Positions 11,655 to 20,581 of a stretch of 64,000 bases of DNA are shown piece by piece (positions within the stretch are counted from its first letter, which is position 1; every line of letters begins with the position of its first letter). The translations under genes and the position numbers were made by a program. Under the pieces are notes generated by a model that was given only the letters and a program-made list of their open reading frames with translations, was not told the origin of the DNA and did not search any database. This stretch comes from Shewanella schlegeliana. GTDB taxonomy: Bacteria > Pseudomonadota > Gammaproteobacteria > Enterobacterales > Shewanellaceae. The stretch lies in NCBI RefSeq assembly GCF_016765635.1, contig NZ_JAESVD010000003.1, positions 248,001 through 312,000 on the forward strand, written 5' to 3'.

Positions 11655-12494
11655 TTAATAACCGCCTGCTTCTTTATCGGGTGAAAATGTTTCACCTGGC
11701 ACACGGTAAACATTAGTCAGAATGCTACCATCAGACTTAAGCTCCAGCAAACGATAGCCTGGTTGCTGTGCGTCTAAAGCAAAATAGGGAGACTTAGGTT
11801 TAAACTGAATGCAAGTGGACGGTGTCGCCATCAAATGCAGTTGTCCATGAGGGCCTGTGTGCTCGGTATCGATACTCTGATGGACATGTCCCCAAAGTAA
11901 ACCTTTTACTTGTGGGTAATGAGCGACTCTGTCAATAAAGTCCTCACCATTATCCATGCAGTGCTGATCGAGCCAGTTACAAGCTGTAAGAATCGGGTTA
12001 TGGTGCATCACCAGCAGTACATGACGTTCAGGCTCCGATTTTATCGCACTGTCGATAAGCTCAAACTCCTCATCAGACATATGTCCGCCTGGCCGCCCTC
12101 TTACCGTCGAGTCCAACATAAGGATCTGCCAGTTACCCGCCAAGATCCGCTTTTGACCAAACACCTTTGGCCCCTGCATATGCAAACTCATGATACGAGG
12201 ATCGTCATGGTTTCCCGGCAGGTAGTGACAAGGTAAGCCCACGGGAGCTATCGCCTCGACAAAGCTATGGTATGACTCGTTGGAGTAATCTTGGCTAATA
12301 TCACCCGTTGCGAGCATGAAATGTGCAGGGTAATTAACTGCAGAGATAGTATTAAGCACAGCCCCTAAGCTTTGAGCCGTATTGACCCCTAATAACTGGG
12401 CTTCGGGATCAGCAAATAGATGAGGATCGGTGACTTGCACGATTCTCACACTCTCGGTTTCAGAAATTGAATAAGAGATAGCCGTCTTTAGCAA
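11655..12494 (-). CDS. cpdA: 3',5'-cyclic-AMP phosphodiesterase
   Basis: This 279-residue calcineurin-like phosphoesterase shows all metal-binding blocks: QVTDPHLF, ATGDISQDYS, LPGNHDDPR, LVMHHNP and WGHVHQS. CpdA hydrolyses cAMP to AMP and so limits CRP signalling, which in Shewanella controls anaerobic respiration. It follows yqiB by 21 bases. The N-terminal extension before VRIVQVTDPH is about 16 residues, similar to E. coli CpdA. Confidence 0.92.
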   Translation of the reverse strand: MLKTAISYSISETESVRIVQVTDPHLFADPEAQLLGVNTAQSLGAVLNTISAVNYPAHFMLATGDISQDYSNESYHSFVEAIAPVGLPCHYLPGNHDDPRIMSLHMQGPKVFGQKRILAGNWQILMLDSTVRGRPGGHMSDEEFELIDSAIKSEPERHVLLVMHHNPILTACNWLDQHCMDNGEDFIDRVAHYPQVKGLLWGHVHQSIDTEHTGPHGQLHLMATPSTCIQFKPKSPYFALDAQQPGYRLLELKSDGSILTNVYRVPGETFSPDKEAGGY

Positions 12495-12515
12495 ATTAAT
12501 TACCCAATAATCAGA

Positions 12516-12950
12516 TCAACTGACAAATTTAGTTAAGTTATCAATCTTCAATAACTCTTCTAGAAAAGCATTGACTTGGTACTTTTCATCCCGATGATGC
12601 ATATGCATATTTGGATAATCATACACTGGTCGTAATTGATAAATCTGTTGACTAGTTAACACTTCTGCTAATTTAGCATCATGATAAATGCGCACCGAAA
12701 CTTTTGGAGTAGTGAGCCATTCGTTGCTACCTACACAGCGTGAAATCTGCACTAATTGAGTATATCTAGTGTTTTCTAACAAGCAGACATCTAATTGACC
12801 GAACTCTCCTTTTACTCGCCACTGTGTACCTTCGCTAGGTTCAAGAGTGAGCCACCTTTGAATGTGCATATAATTGCGCCCACAAAGCGCCAAAAACTGG
12901 CTGACATTAGGCTGATACTTAGATTTTTTAGCGAACAACACTTTTGACAC
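12516..12950 (-). CDS. yqiB: DUF1249 family protein YqiB
   Basis: This 144-residue protein matches E. coli YqiB in several blocks I recognise: ENTRYTQLVQI, VRIYHDAKLAEV, YDYPNMHMHHRDEKYQVN. It is soluble, with no signal peptide or membrane segment. Function is unknown. The gene lies between nudF (36 bases) and cpdA (21 bases), exactly as in E. coli. Confidence 0.88.
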   Translation of the reverse strand: MSKVLFAKKSKYQPNVSQFLALCGRNYMHIQRWLTLEPSEGTQWRVKGEFGQLDVCLLENTRYTQLVQISRCVGSNEWLTTPKVSVRIYHDAKLAEVLTSQQIYQLRPVYDYPNMHMHHRDEKYQVNAFLEELLKIDNLTKFVS

Positions 12951-12986
12951 AACTTAATCCTAACTCTTTTTAACTTCTGTTCAGCG

Positions 12987-13610
12987 CTAGAGCGGCTTAA
13001 CTCCATACTGTTTAACGATATCTTGATAATTTAACTGTAGCCATAGCAGACCTATCACTGTCGATGCATTATCAATCCGACCAGAGACCACCATCTGATA
13101 CGCTTGCTCTCGGCTTAACACATGCACCCGAATATCTTCCTGCTCATGGGCTAAGCCATGGATGCCTTTGGCTTCAGCGGCGGAGATTTTAGCCCAGTAA
13201 AAATCATAACGCTCACTGGTTCCGCCTGGGCTTGAAAAGTATTCGTTTACCTTGGTTAGCGCTTGGGCGTTCAAGCCAGCCTCTTCCTGTAGTTCACGAC
13301 GAGCCACATCCTCCGAGGTCTGCCCGCTATCGATCATACCTGCCACCAACTCCAGTAACCAAGGAGTTTTGCCACTTTCAAGCACAGGAACGCGGATCTG
13401 CTCAATCAATACCACCTGATCCAAAATGGGATCGTATGGCAAAACAACCACGGCATGGCCTCGTTCAAATACTTCCCTTGAGACCTCATCACTCCAACCA
13501 CCGTTAAAGAGGCGATGTTTAAAGCGATATTCGTTCATTTTAAAGAAGCCTTTATAAAGGGTTTTCTTGCCCAATAATTCGACATCATTACGATTAAATG
13601 TGCTATCCAT
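12987..13610 (-). CDS. nudF: ADP-ribose diphosphatase (Nudix)
   Basis: This 207-residue protein carries the Nudix box GMIDSGQTSEDVARRELQEE at about residues 91-110. The metal-binding REL-EE core is intact, while the first Glu of the textbook motif is Gln here. NudF cleaves ADP-ribose to AMP and ribose-5-phosphate. It is the first gene of the minus-strand operon that ends with parC. Its start lies 291 bases from the divergent tolC start, so the two promoters share that gap. Confidence 0.92.
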   Translation of the reverse strand: MDSTFNRNDVELLGKKTLYKGFFKMNEYRFKHRLFNGGWSDEVSREVFERGHAVVVLPYDPILDQVVLIEQIRVPVLESGKTPWLLELVAGMIDSGQTSEDVARRELQEEAGLNAQALTKVNEYFSSPGGTSERYDFYWAKISAAEAKGIHGLAHEQEDIRVHVLSREQAYQMVVSGRIDNASTVIGLLWLQLNYQDIVKQYGVKPL

Positions 13611-13901
13611 CTCGTCTCCTAAACATACTTGTTTATAAGGGGGTTAATGCCACAATAAAGCCAAACTAAAATATTAATACTATGATGAAAGCAGCACTAA
13701 TCATAAGCAAAAAAAACTGTTACACTTCCGAGTTGACTTAGAATTTGTACGTTTTTACTATTTAACCACTAAGTTTAGATGTATTGGGAAGCGTCGGGAA
13801 GCGCAAACCGCCTTACTCTGTGTGCGTTATTGTAAGGCTAGACTAAACATAACAAGTTAAATTCGCTCCTCAATGGAGAATTTTGTCTAAAAGGACAGCA
13901 A

Positions 13902-15221
13902 ATGAAATTCAAGATCCGTTCTCTATGTGCTGCACTAACTCTTGCAGCGACAACGCAAGTAGCTCATGCCGATGACCTTCTACAAATATATCAACAAGCA
14001 TTGACCAGCGATCCTGTTGTGCTACAAGCTCAAGCCCAGCGTGATGCTTTGTATGAGCAGATTGAAGAGAACCGTGCGCCACTACTACCAACTATCAGTG
14101 CCAATGTGGGTTACGACAAAGCATGGAATGACCCAAGCGCTGACTCTAGCGGTATCACTGGCGGCATTAAGCTTAACCAAGTTATCTACGATCACAGCGC
14201 ATGGGTAGGCTTAAGCCTAGCGGAAAAAGCGGCTTCTCAAGCAGACTCTGCTTACGCATCTGCGCTACAAAACCTGATTATCCGCGTGACGAATGCATAC
14301 TTTGACGTGTTAACGGCCAAAGATAACTACGAATTCCAAGGTTCAGAGAAGCGTGCTATTGAGCGCCAGCTTGAGCAGACTAAGCAACGTTTTGCTGTAG
14401 GTCTTACCGCGATCACCGACGTACATGAAGCTCAGGCTCAGTATGACTTAGCTAACGCGCAAGAAATTCTAAGTCAAAACACTCTTGCCAACAGCTATGA
14501 AGCACTGCGTGAAATTACAGGTATTGATCATAAGCAAATCGATATTTTAGATATGAATCGCTTCTCAGCAACAGCGGTTGCACCTGCATCTTCAACTGAT
14601 TGGATTAAAATTGCAGAAACCAACAGCATTGACTTGATGACAACTCGTATCGGTAAAGATATCGCTGAAGAGACTATCGCCCTGTATAAAGCAGGTCACA
14701 TGCCATCACTAAGCTTAAATGCCGGTTACACGAAAGGTATTGAGCAAGAACCTGCCATCAATGGTAATGATCAGTTTGATAACGGCACAGTTGGCGTAAC
14801 ACTAAGTATTCCTATTTTTGAAGGTTTCAAAGTGTCTTCGCAGGTTAACCAAGCACAGTACCAATATGTAGAAGCAAGCGCGAAACTTGAGCAGACACAC
14901 CGCCAAGTGGTTAAAAATGTACGCAATAACTTTAACAACGTCGGAGCATCTATCAGCTCTATTCGTGCCTATGAACAATCAGTGATCTCTTCACAGAGTG
15001 CACTACAGGCTACAGAGGCCGGTTTTGAAGTGGGTACCCGTACTATTGTTGACGTATTGAACAGTACACGTAACTTATATGATTCAAAGCGTAAGCTTTC
15101 TGATGCGCGTTATGGCTATATCAACTCAATCCTGGCACTTAAACAAGCTGCTGGTACCTTGAATGAAGATGACGTTGCCTCAATTAACAATGGCCTTACT
15201 GCTCCAACACAAACTAAGTAA
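13902..15221 (+). CDS. tolC: TolC outer-membrane efflux channel
   Basis: This 439-residue protein has a signal peptide (cleavage after AHA, about residue 23). It then has two internally similar halves typical of TolC, each starting with a long amphipathic helix (LLQIYQQALTSDPVVLQAQA and the repeat around residue 235). It forms a trimeric duct joining RND, MFS or ABC exporters to the outside. An AGGA ribosome site lies 5 bases before the ATG. The position next to nudF is conserved in enterics. Confidence 0.94.
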   Translation: MKFKIRSLCAALTLAATTQVAHADDLLQIYQQALTSDPVVLQAQAQRDALYEQIEENRAPLLPTISANVGYDKAWNDPSADSSGITGGIKLNQVIYDHSAWVGLSLAEKAASQADSAYASALQNLIIRVTNAYFDVLTAKDNYEFQGSEKRAIERQLEQTKQRFAVGLTAITDVHEAQAQYDLANAQEILSQNTLANSYEALREITGIDHKQIDILDMNRFSATAVAPASSTDWIKIAETNSIDLMTTRIGKDIAEETIALYKAGHMPSLSLNAGYTKGIEQEPAINGNDQFDNGTVGVTLSIPIFEGFKVSSQVNQAQYQYVEASAKLEQTHRQVVKNVRNNFNNVGASISSIRAYEQSVISSQSALQATEAGFEVGTRTIVDVLNSTRNLYDSKRKLSDARYGYINSILALKQAAGTLNEDDVASINNGLTAPTQTK

Positions 15222-15236
15222 TCCGCCTTGTTAAAT

Positions 15237-15264
15237 AAAAAAACCGCCAAATGGCGGTTTTTTT
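15237..15264 (+). terminator. tolC terminator
   Basis: AAAAAAACCGCC and GGCGGTTTTTTT pair in a 12-bp stem with a four-base spacer, ending in a run of T, 16 bases after the tolC stop. Confidence 0.9.
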
Positions 15265-15293
15265 ATTTATGCTGAAATTAGATTAGTCGATGA

Positions 15294-16031
15294 TTAGAAG
15301 ACTAGTTCAACACCAGCGAAGTAACCTTTAAATTGCATATCAGCTGTTACACCATCGAAACCGTTTACGTCGAACTTAAAGTCACGGTAACCGGCACGAA
15401 TACGGTAATCTAATGCTGTGCCATCAAAGTTCCAGCCAAGACCTAGAGAGTAGTCATAAACGCTTGACTCATCGACGCCCATCATCACATCGGCAAAACC
15501 GTATAGTCCAAGACCTGGCACGCCAACCTGTGCATCGATATAGCCCATTACGATACCGCTATCGATATCTTTAGTTTCTGGGTGACCAGCGTCAGCTACA
15601 CGGAACTTGCCATCCATCTTCTTGTAAGCGGCACCTAAATCTAGGGCTACGATATCGTTATCTAGAATCTCGTAATAAAGCACAAAATCGGTATTGCTCA
15701 GATCTGTAGTGCTGTTAACGTCACCTTTAAAGTTATGACCGTTATAATTAAAATCAGCACCGCTCATCTTGCCATCGGCTTCTAAGCTATTTTGTCTAAT
15801 TTTAACGTTTGGAATTAGCGGAATTGGATGCTCAACAGCAACCCAGATGCTACCTTGAGAAGATGAGTCATAGTTAAACTCTTGCTGTGGTTGACCCTTT
15901 TCAGCAAAAGTACCATTGGTATCAGCCTTCCAGTAGTCTCCACCAACTTTAAAACCAATAACTGTAGCAGCCTGAGCAGAAGTGCCCACTAATGAAGTTA
16001 ATAGTGCACACGCCAATAACGTCTTTTTCAT
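15294..16031 (-). CDS. TIGR04219-type outer-membrane beta-barrel protein
   Basis: This 245-residue protein has a clear signal peptide (cleavage after AQA, residue 21). It is then rich in alternating beta-strand patterns and ends in an aromatic residue (GYFAGVELVF), the usual signal for barrel assembly. I recognise it as the TIGR04219 family, common in Shewanella and of unknown function. It starts two bases after the DUF2333 gene ends, so it is the last gene of a three-gene operon with the copper chaperone. Confidence 0.8.
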   Translation of the reverse strand: MKKTLLACALLTSLVGTSAQAATVIGFKVGGDYWKADTNGTFAEKGQPQQEFNYDSSSQGSIWVAVEHPIPLIPNVKIRQNSLEADGKMSGADFNYNGHNFKGDVNSTTDLSNTDFVLYYEILDNDIVALDLGAAYKKMDGKFRVADAGHPETKDIDSGIVMGYIDAQVGVPGLGLYGFADVMMGVDESSVYDYSLGLGWNFDGTALDYRIRAGYRDFKFDVNGFDGVTADMQFKGYFAGVELVF

Positions 16032-16033
16032 AG

Positions 16034-17005
16034 TTAACCTTGAGTCAATAAGTTAGTTAGATCGATAACCGCAGCATTCGCGCGGGAGATGTAGTTTGCC
16101 ATCACCAAAGAGTGATTAGCGACAACCCCAAAACCTGAACCATTAAGGATCATCGGGCTCCAAACGGGTTGTTGTGTTTCTTCTAGCTCACGAATAATCT
16201 GACGCAGACTTACCTGAGCATTTTTCTTTTGTAAAACATCGGCGAAATCGACTTCTATCGCCTTCATAAAATTCAGCAATGCCCATGTCGCGCCACGAGT
16301 CTCATAGAAAACGTCATCGATTTTCCACCAGCTGGTTTTGATCTCTTGTGCGCCAAACCCTGGTGTTGATTGCTTTGCAGCACTGTCGCCTGACAAGTCC
16401 GTATTTAGGCGCTCTTGCCCCACACTTGCAGATAGATTTTGAGACATGCTGCCTAGGCGCTTTTGCACCTCTTTAAGCCACTCATTTAAGTTATCGGCAC
16501 GGGCGTAAAACTGCGCGTCTGGGTTTTCTGTGGCCATCATACGAGCACGATAAAGCTTGAGTAGCTTCACTGCGTCACGATACTCACTTTCTGCGCTAGG
16601 CACTAACCAACTAGTATGCTCAATATTGAGCTTTGAATGCGCCGCTAACAGATCTTTATCTGCGGTAGACTGCGACTGGGAACGGCTGAACTCTTTACGC
16701 ATAATCAGCGCCAAGTCACGCGTCTGTTCAATGGCACCAAACTCAAATGCAGCCATGTTGTCCATGAAGATCGATGGTGGTGTCACATCATTTGAAAGCC
16801 AACCACCAGGCTTATCTAGCAGAGTTTCAATAGTCAAAATCAATGCGCTAGTTGTTGCGTAACCAATCACATTGTCGACACTCTCTTGATTATATGCATT
16901 TTGCTCAATAGGGTCTGGCTCGACACTCCACCACACACTAATCAGATAACCAATCAAGAAAACAACAATAACGGCTGCTAAGACTTTCTTCCATGTCACT
17001 TGCAT
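16034..17005 (-). CDS. DUF2333 family membrane-anchored protein
   Basis: This 323-residue protein has one N-terminal transmembrane helix (residues 8-27) and a large helical periplasmic domain with many charged residues. It fits DUF2333, whose function is unknown. An AGGAG ribosome site precedes the ATG. It lies 12 bases after the PCuAC gene and 2 before the TIGR04219 gene, so the three are cotranscribed. Confidence 0.8.
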   Translation of the reverse strand: MQVTWKKVLAAVIVVFLIGYLISVWWSVEPDPIEQNAYNQESVDNVIGYATTSALILTIETLLDKPGGWLSNDVTPPSIFMDNMAAFEFGAIEQTRDLALIMRKEFSRSQSQSTADKDLLAAHSKLNIEHTSWLVPSAESEYRDAVKLLKLYRARMMATENPDAQFYARADNLNEWLKEVQKRLGSMSQNLSASVGQERLNTDLSGDSAAKQSTPGFGAQEIKTSWWKIDDVFYETRGATWALLNFMKAIEVDFADVLQKKNAQVSLRQIIRELEETQQPVWSPMILNGSGFGVVANHSLVMANYISRANAAVIDLTNLLTQG

Positions 17006-17017
17006 TTGACTAGCTCC

Positions 17018-17497
17018 TTAATGGTGATGATGCTGGTGAGCACTATCGCTTTGTAGTGCTTGTTTCTTAACGGGTAAGCTAATCTTTTGCTCTGTCCCAT
17101 CGGCAAACTTAAGCGTCATGTCAACGCTAGAATCAATAGCTAACGGCGATAACAACCCCATCAGCATAATATGGTTACCTGACTCAGACAGCACTAAGCT
17201 CCCATGAGAGTCTATGTCAAAACCATCAACCTGACGCATTTTTATCATGCCATCTTCTTCAATTAATGTATGGAGCTGCGCCTCTTTGGCAAAAGGAGCA
17301 TCGACTGCAACTAGACGAGTAGCATCACCGTGGTTTTCAACCGTGATATAGGCGGCACTATTAGGCACTGTAGGTGGCATCGCGCGCACGTAACCATCGA
17401 CGAGCACGACTTGAGCATAAGCCGTAAAAGATAAACTACTTAGCAGCGCTAAGTTAAACAATCGTTTGAATATTAGCTTCAATGTCTTAAACTCCAT
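17018..17497 (-). CDS. Periplasmic PCu(A)C copper chaperone
   Basis: This 159-residue exported protein has a signal peptide (cleavage after AYA, about residue 28). The PCuAC ligands follow the family pattern: a His in QLHTLIEEDG, a Met in MIKM, then HIMLM about 30 residues on. The C-terminus is His-rich (HQHHHH), giving extra metal-binding capacity. The family delivers Cu(I) to the CuA or CuB site of cytochrome oxidases. No oxidase gene is present here. It is the first gene of the operon with DUF2333 and TIGR04219. Confidence 0.88.
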   Translation of the reverse strand: MEFKTLKLIFKRLFNLALLSSLSFTAYAQVVLVDGYVRAMPPTVPNSAAYITVENHGDATRLVAVDAPFAKEAQLHTLIEEDGMIKMRQVDGFDIDSHGSLVLSESGNHIMLMGLLSPLAIDSSVDMTLKFADGTEQKISLPVKKQALQSDSAHQHHHH

Positions 17498-17530
17498 TTA
17501 AACCCAATTCGTACAATGAGGACATAACGA

Positions 17531-18268
17531 ATGAGCACGATTCAGGTTAAGGACGATAATGGGGTACGTATCATCACGTTTAATCGTCCAGATAAGCGCA
17601 ACGCGCTTAACCTACAAATGTATACACAGCTAACAGAATACCTTATCCAAGGTGAGTCGGACAATGAAATTCTAGCCTTTATGTTTCGCGGTCAAACAGA
17701 TTGCTTTACTTCTGGCAATGATGTCGCCGACTTCTTACAAAATAGCGGCTTAGGTGCCGATCATCCTGCGTTTCGCTTTCTCTTCTGCCTACTCGATCTG
17801 AAAAAGCCTGTCGTTGCCGCGGTCACTGGTGCAGCTGTAGGCATAGGCACGACCATGCTGCTGCATTGCGATTTAGTTTATGCCGATAATAGCGCTAAAT
17901 TTCAGCTGCCTTTCGTGCAACTCGCTTTAGTTCCCGAGGCGGGCGCAAGCCTGCTTTTACCTCAGATTATTGGCCAAGCCAAGGCAAGTGAGCTTTTGAT
18001 GCTAGGTGAAAGCTTTAATGCGAATCAAGCGCATTCCTATGGCTTAATTAATGAGGTTATCGACAGCGAAACGATCTTCGACTTTACCTTGAAGCGTGCA
18101 CATCAGTTAGCGGCTCTGCCACCAATATCGCTACAAACGACAAAGAAGTTAATACGCTATAACAGAGAGCAGGTGCGGGAACAGATGAAGAAAGAGCTTG
18201 TCGAATTTGAGCAGAGGCTGGCAAGTGATGAAGCTAAAGCAAGGTTTGCTGCGTTTTTAAAGCGTTAA
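17531..18268 (+). CDS. Enoyl-CoA hydratase/isomerase family protein
   Basis: This 245-residue crotonase-fold protein shows FRGQTDCFTSGNDVADF (first oxyanion-hole strand), VAAVTGAAVGIGTTMLLHCD (second) and LVPEAGASLLLPQIIG, which carries the Glu used for hydration. Lack of a His-type isomerase motif makes a hydratase more likely than an isomerase, but the acyl substrate is open. The gene is divergent from the PCuAC operon, with 33 bases between starts. Confidence 0.85.
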   Translation: MSTIQVKDDNGVRIITFNRPDKRNALNLQMYTQLTEYLIQGESDNEILAFMFRGQTDCFTSGNDVADFLQNSGLGADHPAFRFLFCLLDLKKPVVAAVTGAAVGIGTTMLLHCDLVYADNSAKFQLPFVQLALVPEAGASLLLPQIIGQAKASELLMLGESFNANQAHSYGLINEVIDSETIFDFTLKRAHQLAALPPISLQTTKKLIRYNREQVREQMKKELVEFEQRLASDEAKARFAAFLKR

Positions 18269-18293
18269 TTCAACCTCGAATAAGCCATTAAGT

Positions 18294-18324
18294 GCGGATG
18301 CTAGACGTTGTTGTTAGCATCCGC
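18294..18324 (+). terminator. Hairpin after enoyl-CoA hydratase
   Basis: GCGGATGCTA and TAGCATCCGC form a perfect 10-bp stem with an 11-base loop, 26 bases after the stop. The T run behind it is weak. Confidence 0.55.
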
Positions 18325-18443
18325 ATATTGTTGCGATTACCACGGCATGACGGTGCGCTTGATAATGGCTTGAGGTGATGCTTTTCAAGGTCGTTAGCAT
18401 TCCCATTTTATTTACCTCTTTTCATTATTATAAAGCGCCAGCA

Positions 18444-18644
18444 TTAGTAGGGCTTTTCCCACTTAGGTAACACTAAGGCCAATACAAAATAGGTCAATAG
18501 TCCCATCGCCGGATTACAAAAAATCGCCACCGCACACACCACTCGTGTCCACATGCAAGACCAGTCAAACTTATCAGCCATCGCGGCACTAACACCACAG
18601 ACTAATGAGCGTGGGTCTTTTAAACGTTCTACAAAATCAACCAT
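18444..18644 (-). CDS. PspC-domain small membrane protein
   Basis: This 66-residue protein begins with an amphipathic stretch and RSLVCGVSAAMADKF, then one long hydrophobic region (about residues 30-60), the PspC domain pattern. PspC domains sense or respond to envelope stress in phage-shock systems. There is no pspA or pspB next to it, so this is a stand-alone PspC-like protein. An AAGGGAG ribosome site sits 6 bases before the ATG. It is the third gene of a small operon with the 35-residue protein (16-base gap) and the secreted protein. Confidence 0.8.
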   Translation of the reverse strand: MVDFVERLKDPRSLVCGVSAAMADKFDWSCMWTRVVCAVAIFCNPAMGLLTYFVLALVLPKWEKPY

Positions 18645-18660
18645 GACTAACTCCCTTCGA

Positions 18661-18768
18661 TTAATCTTCTAACTTGTGCCACTCTAATGAACACACCAGA
18701 CAGGCGAACATCACTAAGCTAACAACAGGCAATAACAACAGAACCATAAACTGAGCTAAGAACAACAT
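18661..18768 (-). CDS. 35-residue single-pass membrane protein
   Basis: An open frame of 35 codons encodes MLFLAQFMVLLLLPVVSLVM followed by FACLVCSLEWHKLED: one transmembrane helix and a short charged tail. AAGGA lies 6 bases before its ATG, overlapping the stop of the upstream gene (TAAGGATTAATTATG). It sits between a secreted protein gene and pspC-like. Size and topology recall small Psp or efflux accessory proteins, but I do not recognise a family. The ribosome site and tight spacing support it as a real gene. Confidence 0.7.
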   Translation of the reverse strand: MLFLAQFMVLLLLPVVSLVMFACLVCSLEWHKLED

Positions 18769-18770
18769 AA

Positions 18771-19079
18771 TTAATCCTTAGCTACCGCACTAGTCACTAA
18801 TGGCTGTTCTTTGTTTTCAGCGGCAAGTTGCTCATTAGTCACCTGTTGCTCTGTTTCCATATCAAACAGCATTTCAGACATCTGAGCTTGGATAGAAAGA
18901 CTTAACTCAGTCTGAGCCTTTGTCATCATATCTTGCATCTGAGCAGAAATATTTTGCTCGATATTATTAGCCACATCGCTAACAAGAGAGGTTTCAGCGT
19001 GGACGGTGGCACTCGCACCAAGAAGTAAAGCGGTAAATACTGAAGCTTTAACGGTTTTTAATACAGTAGAGTTAAACAT
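18771..19079 (-). CDS. Small exported helical protein of unknown function
   Basis: This 102-residue protein has an N-terminal signal peptide (cleavage after VHA, about residue 28). A mature helical region rich in Gln, Met and Glu follows (NNIEQNISAQMQDMMTKAQT and a similar stretch), suggesting a coiled coil. I recognise no named family. It is the first gene of the operon with the 35-residue membrane protein and PspC, so a role in an envelope-stress response is an inference from context only. Confidence 0.75.
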   Translation of the reverse strand: MFNSTVLKTVKASVFTALLLGASATVHAETSLVSDVANNIEQNISAQMQDMMTKAQTELSLSIQAQMSEMLFDMETEQQVTNEQLAAENKEQPLVTSAVAKD

Positions 19080-19269
19080 AATGGATTCCTTTTCGAGTTT
19101 CGCCTAATTGCATCGTTCTGAATAAGAGCTCTGAATGACTTACTTTGAATTCCAGATTTCTTAATTACATAAGAACTAATACAAGTGGTGTGCCAACTTT
19201 CAAGAAAGCCATTAAGGCTATGTTTTTGTTTGATATTTGGTTTAATGGTTTTTTACGGAGGAGCTAACA

Positions 19270-19377
19270 ATGTTTGAACATAAAAAAGATATTAGTGAAA
19301 CTCACCATGCTCTGGTGAATTTCACTAAATTAGATAATTACAAGCTAACGATATCGTCCATAGCGGCTCGAGCTTGA
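19270..19377 (+). CDS. Candidate 35-residue peptide with strong ribosome site
   Basis: The frame starts [20 protein letters not shown] and stops after 35 residues. GGAGGAG lies 6 bases before the ATG, an almost ideal ribosome site. The last 13 codons run antisense over the 3' end of dusA. There is no family match I know of. It could be a real small protein or a truncated remnant. Confidence 0.4.
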   Translation: MFEHKKDISETHHALVNFTKLDNYKLTISSIAARA

Positions 19378-20315
19378 GTGATAACCTCAATGCCAGCCCC
19401 TTGTTTGTGAGCATTTTCGCTTATATAACGGCGCCATATGCGTGAGCCCACTTCACCTTGGTAAAGACCAATAATATGGCGAGAAATATGGTTAAGGCGA
19501 CCACCTTGCTTAAGGTGAGCCTCAATATAAGGCAGCAATCTTTCTAACACTTCATCACGGCTAAGTATCGGAGAGTCGATACCACATAATTTTTGATCCA
19601 CTTCAGCCAGAATATATGGGTTTTGATAAGCCTCACGACCCACCATGACACCATCGAGGTGTTGCAGGTGAGTCTGACACTCCGCTAAAGTCTTTACGCC
19701 GCCGTTAATCGAGATATTCAGCTCTGGGTAATCACGCTTAAGCTGATAAACACGCTCATAATCTAATGGCGGGATCTCACGGTTCTCTTTTGGACTCAAG
19801 CCTTGAAGCCACGCTTTACGGGCATGGACGATAAACTCTTCACAACCCGCCGCTTTTACCGTGTCGATAAACTGAGTCAAAAACTCATAGCTATCTTGCT
19901 CATCGATACCGATACGGGTTTTAACCGTAACCGGAATATCCACCACCTGCTTCATCGCCGATACACACTCGGCAACGAGTTCCGGCTCAGCCATTAGGCA
20001 AGCACCAAAACGACCATTTTGCACTCTATCCGATGGGCAGCCCACATTAAGGTTAACCTCATCATAACCGCGTTCGCCAGCCAGCTTGGCACAAGCCGCA
20101 AGATCGGCTGGATTGGAGCCACCTAGTTGCAATGCAAGCGGGTGTTCTTCTTCGTTATAAGCTAGGTAATCACCTCGTCCATGCAAAATAGCACCAGTTG
20201 TCACCATCTCGGTATACAGTAGCGCCTGAGAAGACATTAAGCGCGCAAAGTAGCGGTAATGTCTGTCGGTCCAATCCAGCATCGGGGCGATTGAGAAGGT
20301 GCGGTTAAGGGGCAT
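19338..20315 (-). CDS. dusA: tRNA-dihydrouridine(20/20a) synthase, 5' end rebuilt by an island
   Basis: This 325-residue protein has the FMN-barrel motifs [23 protein letters not shown] and the catalytic Cys region [14 protein letters not shown], plus [20 protein letters not shown] typical of DusA. It reduces uridines 20/20a of tRNA. I take the ATG at 20315 ([13 protein letters not shown]), preceded by GAGG, rather than the frame's first ATG at 20360. Codons up to about residue 5 come from the inserted island. The native first codons are at 38661 on the other side of the island. Confidence 0.93.
   Translation of the reverse strand: MPLNRTFSIAPMLDWTDRHYRYFARLMSSQALLYTEMVTTGAILHGRGDYLAYNEEEHPLALQLGGSNPADLAACAKLAGERGYDEVNLNVGCPSDRVQNGRFGACLMAEPELVAECVSAMKQVVDIPVTVKTRIGIDEQDSYEFLTQFIDTVKAAGCEEFIVHARKAWLQGLSPKENREIPPLDYERVYQLKRDYPELNISINGGVKTLAECQTHLQHLDGVMVGREAYQNPYILAEVDQKLCGIDSPILSRDEVLERLLPYIEAHLKQGGRLNHISRHIIGLYQGEVGSRIWRRYISENAHKQGAGIEVITQARAAMDDIVSL
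20268..20306 (-). repeat. Left attachment repeat (in dusA)
   Basis: This 39-bp segment matches 38605-38643 at 33 of 39 positions, with a 14-bp identical core (GCGATTGAGAAGGT) at 20287-20300. All six differences fall at third codon positions of the dusA frame, as expected if the island carries a copied dusA segment in its own attachment site. Confidence 0.85.
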
Positions 20316-20581
20316 AGTGTCAAACCTCATTATAAACATGAGCTTATGACCAAAGCCCATCTATCTTGCAATGTTGTATTTCTGCATATTTTGTCCTATT
20401 TCCACAAAAAAGTCCCTTTAAGGGAACGATTTAGGGGCTTACAGGGACACGCATAGAAGAAATTGTCATACAAATTTGGGGCGTGGATTATACAGTCCAA
20501 ATCATACCGCTTCAAATTTAATGAACCAACACAACGCCTTTGTCACTTCAAACATAATTCTAATTAGTCAGGAGATTTGAT
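20316..20581. other. Island left-end non-coding region
   Basis: The 266 bases between dusA and the first integrase hold no gene. They contain a 13-bp palindrome (TCCCTTTAAGGGA, 20413-20425) and a further GGGAC repeat about 20 bases on, which may be recombinase or excisionase arm sites. The dusA promoter must also lie here, supplied by the island. Confidence 0.5.

Noticed and set aside
20268..20315. tRNA gene as the integration target
   Set aside because: No tRNA-like cloverleaf is present; the repeated sequence is the dusA coding start.
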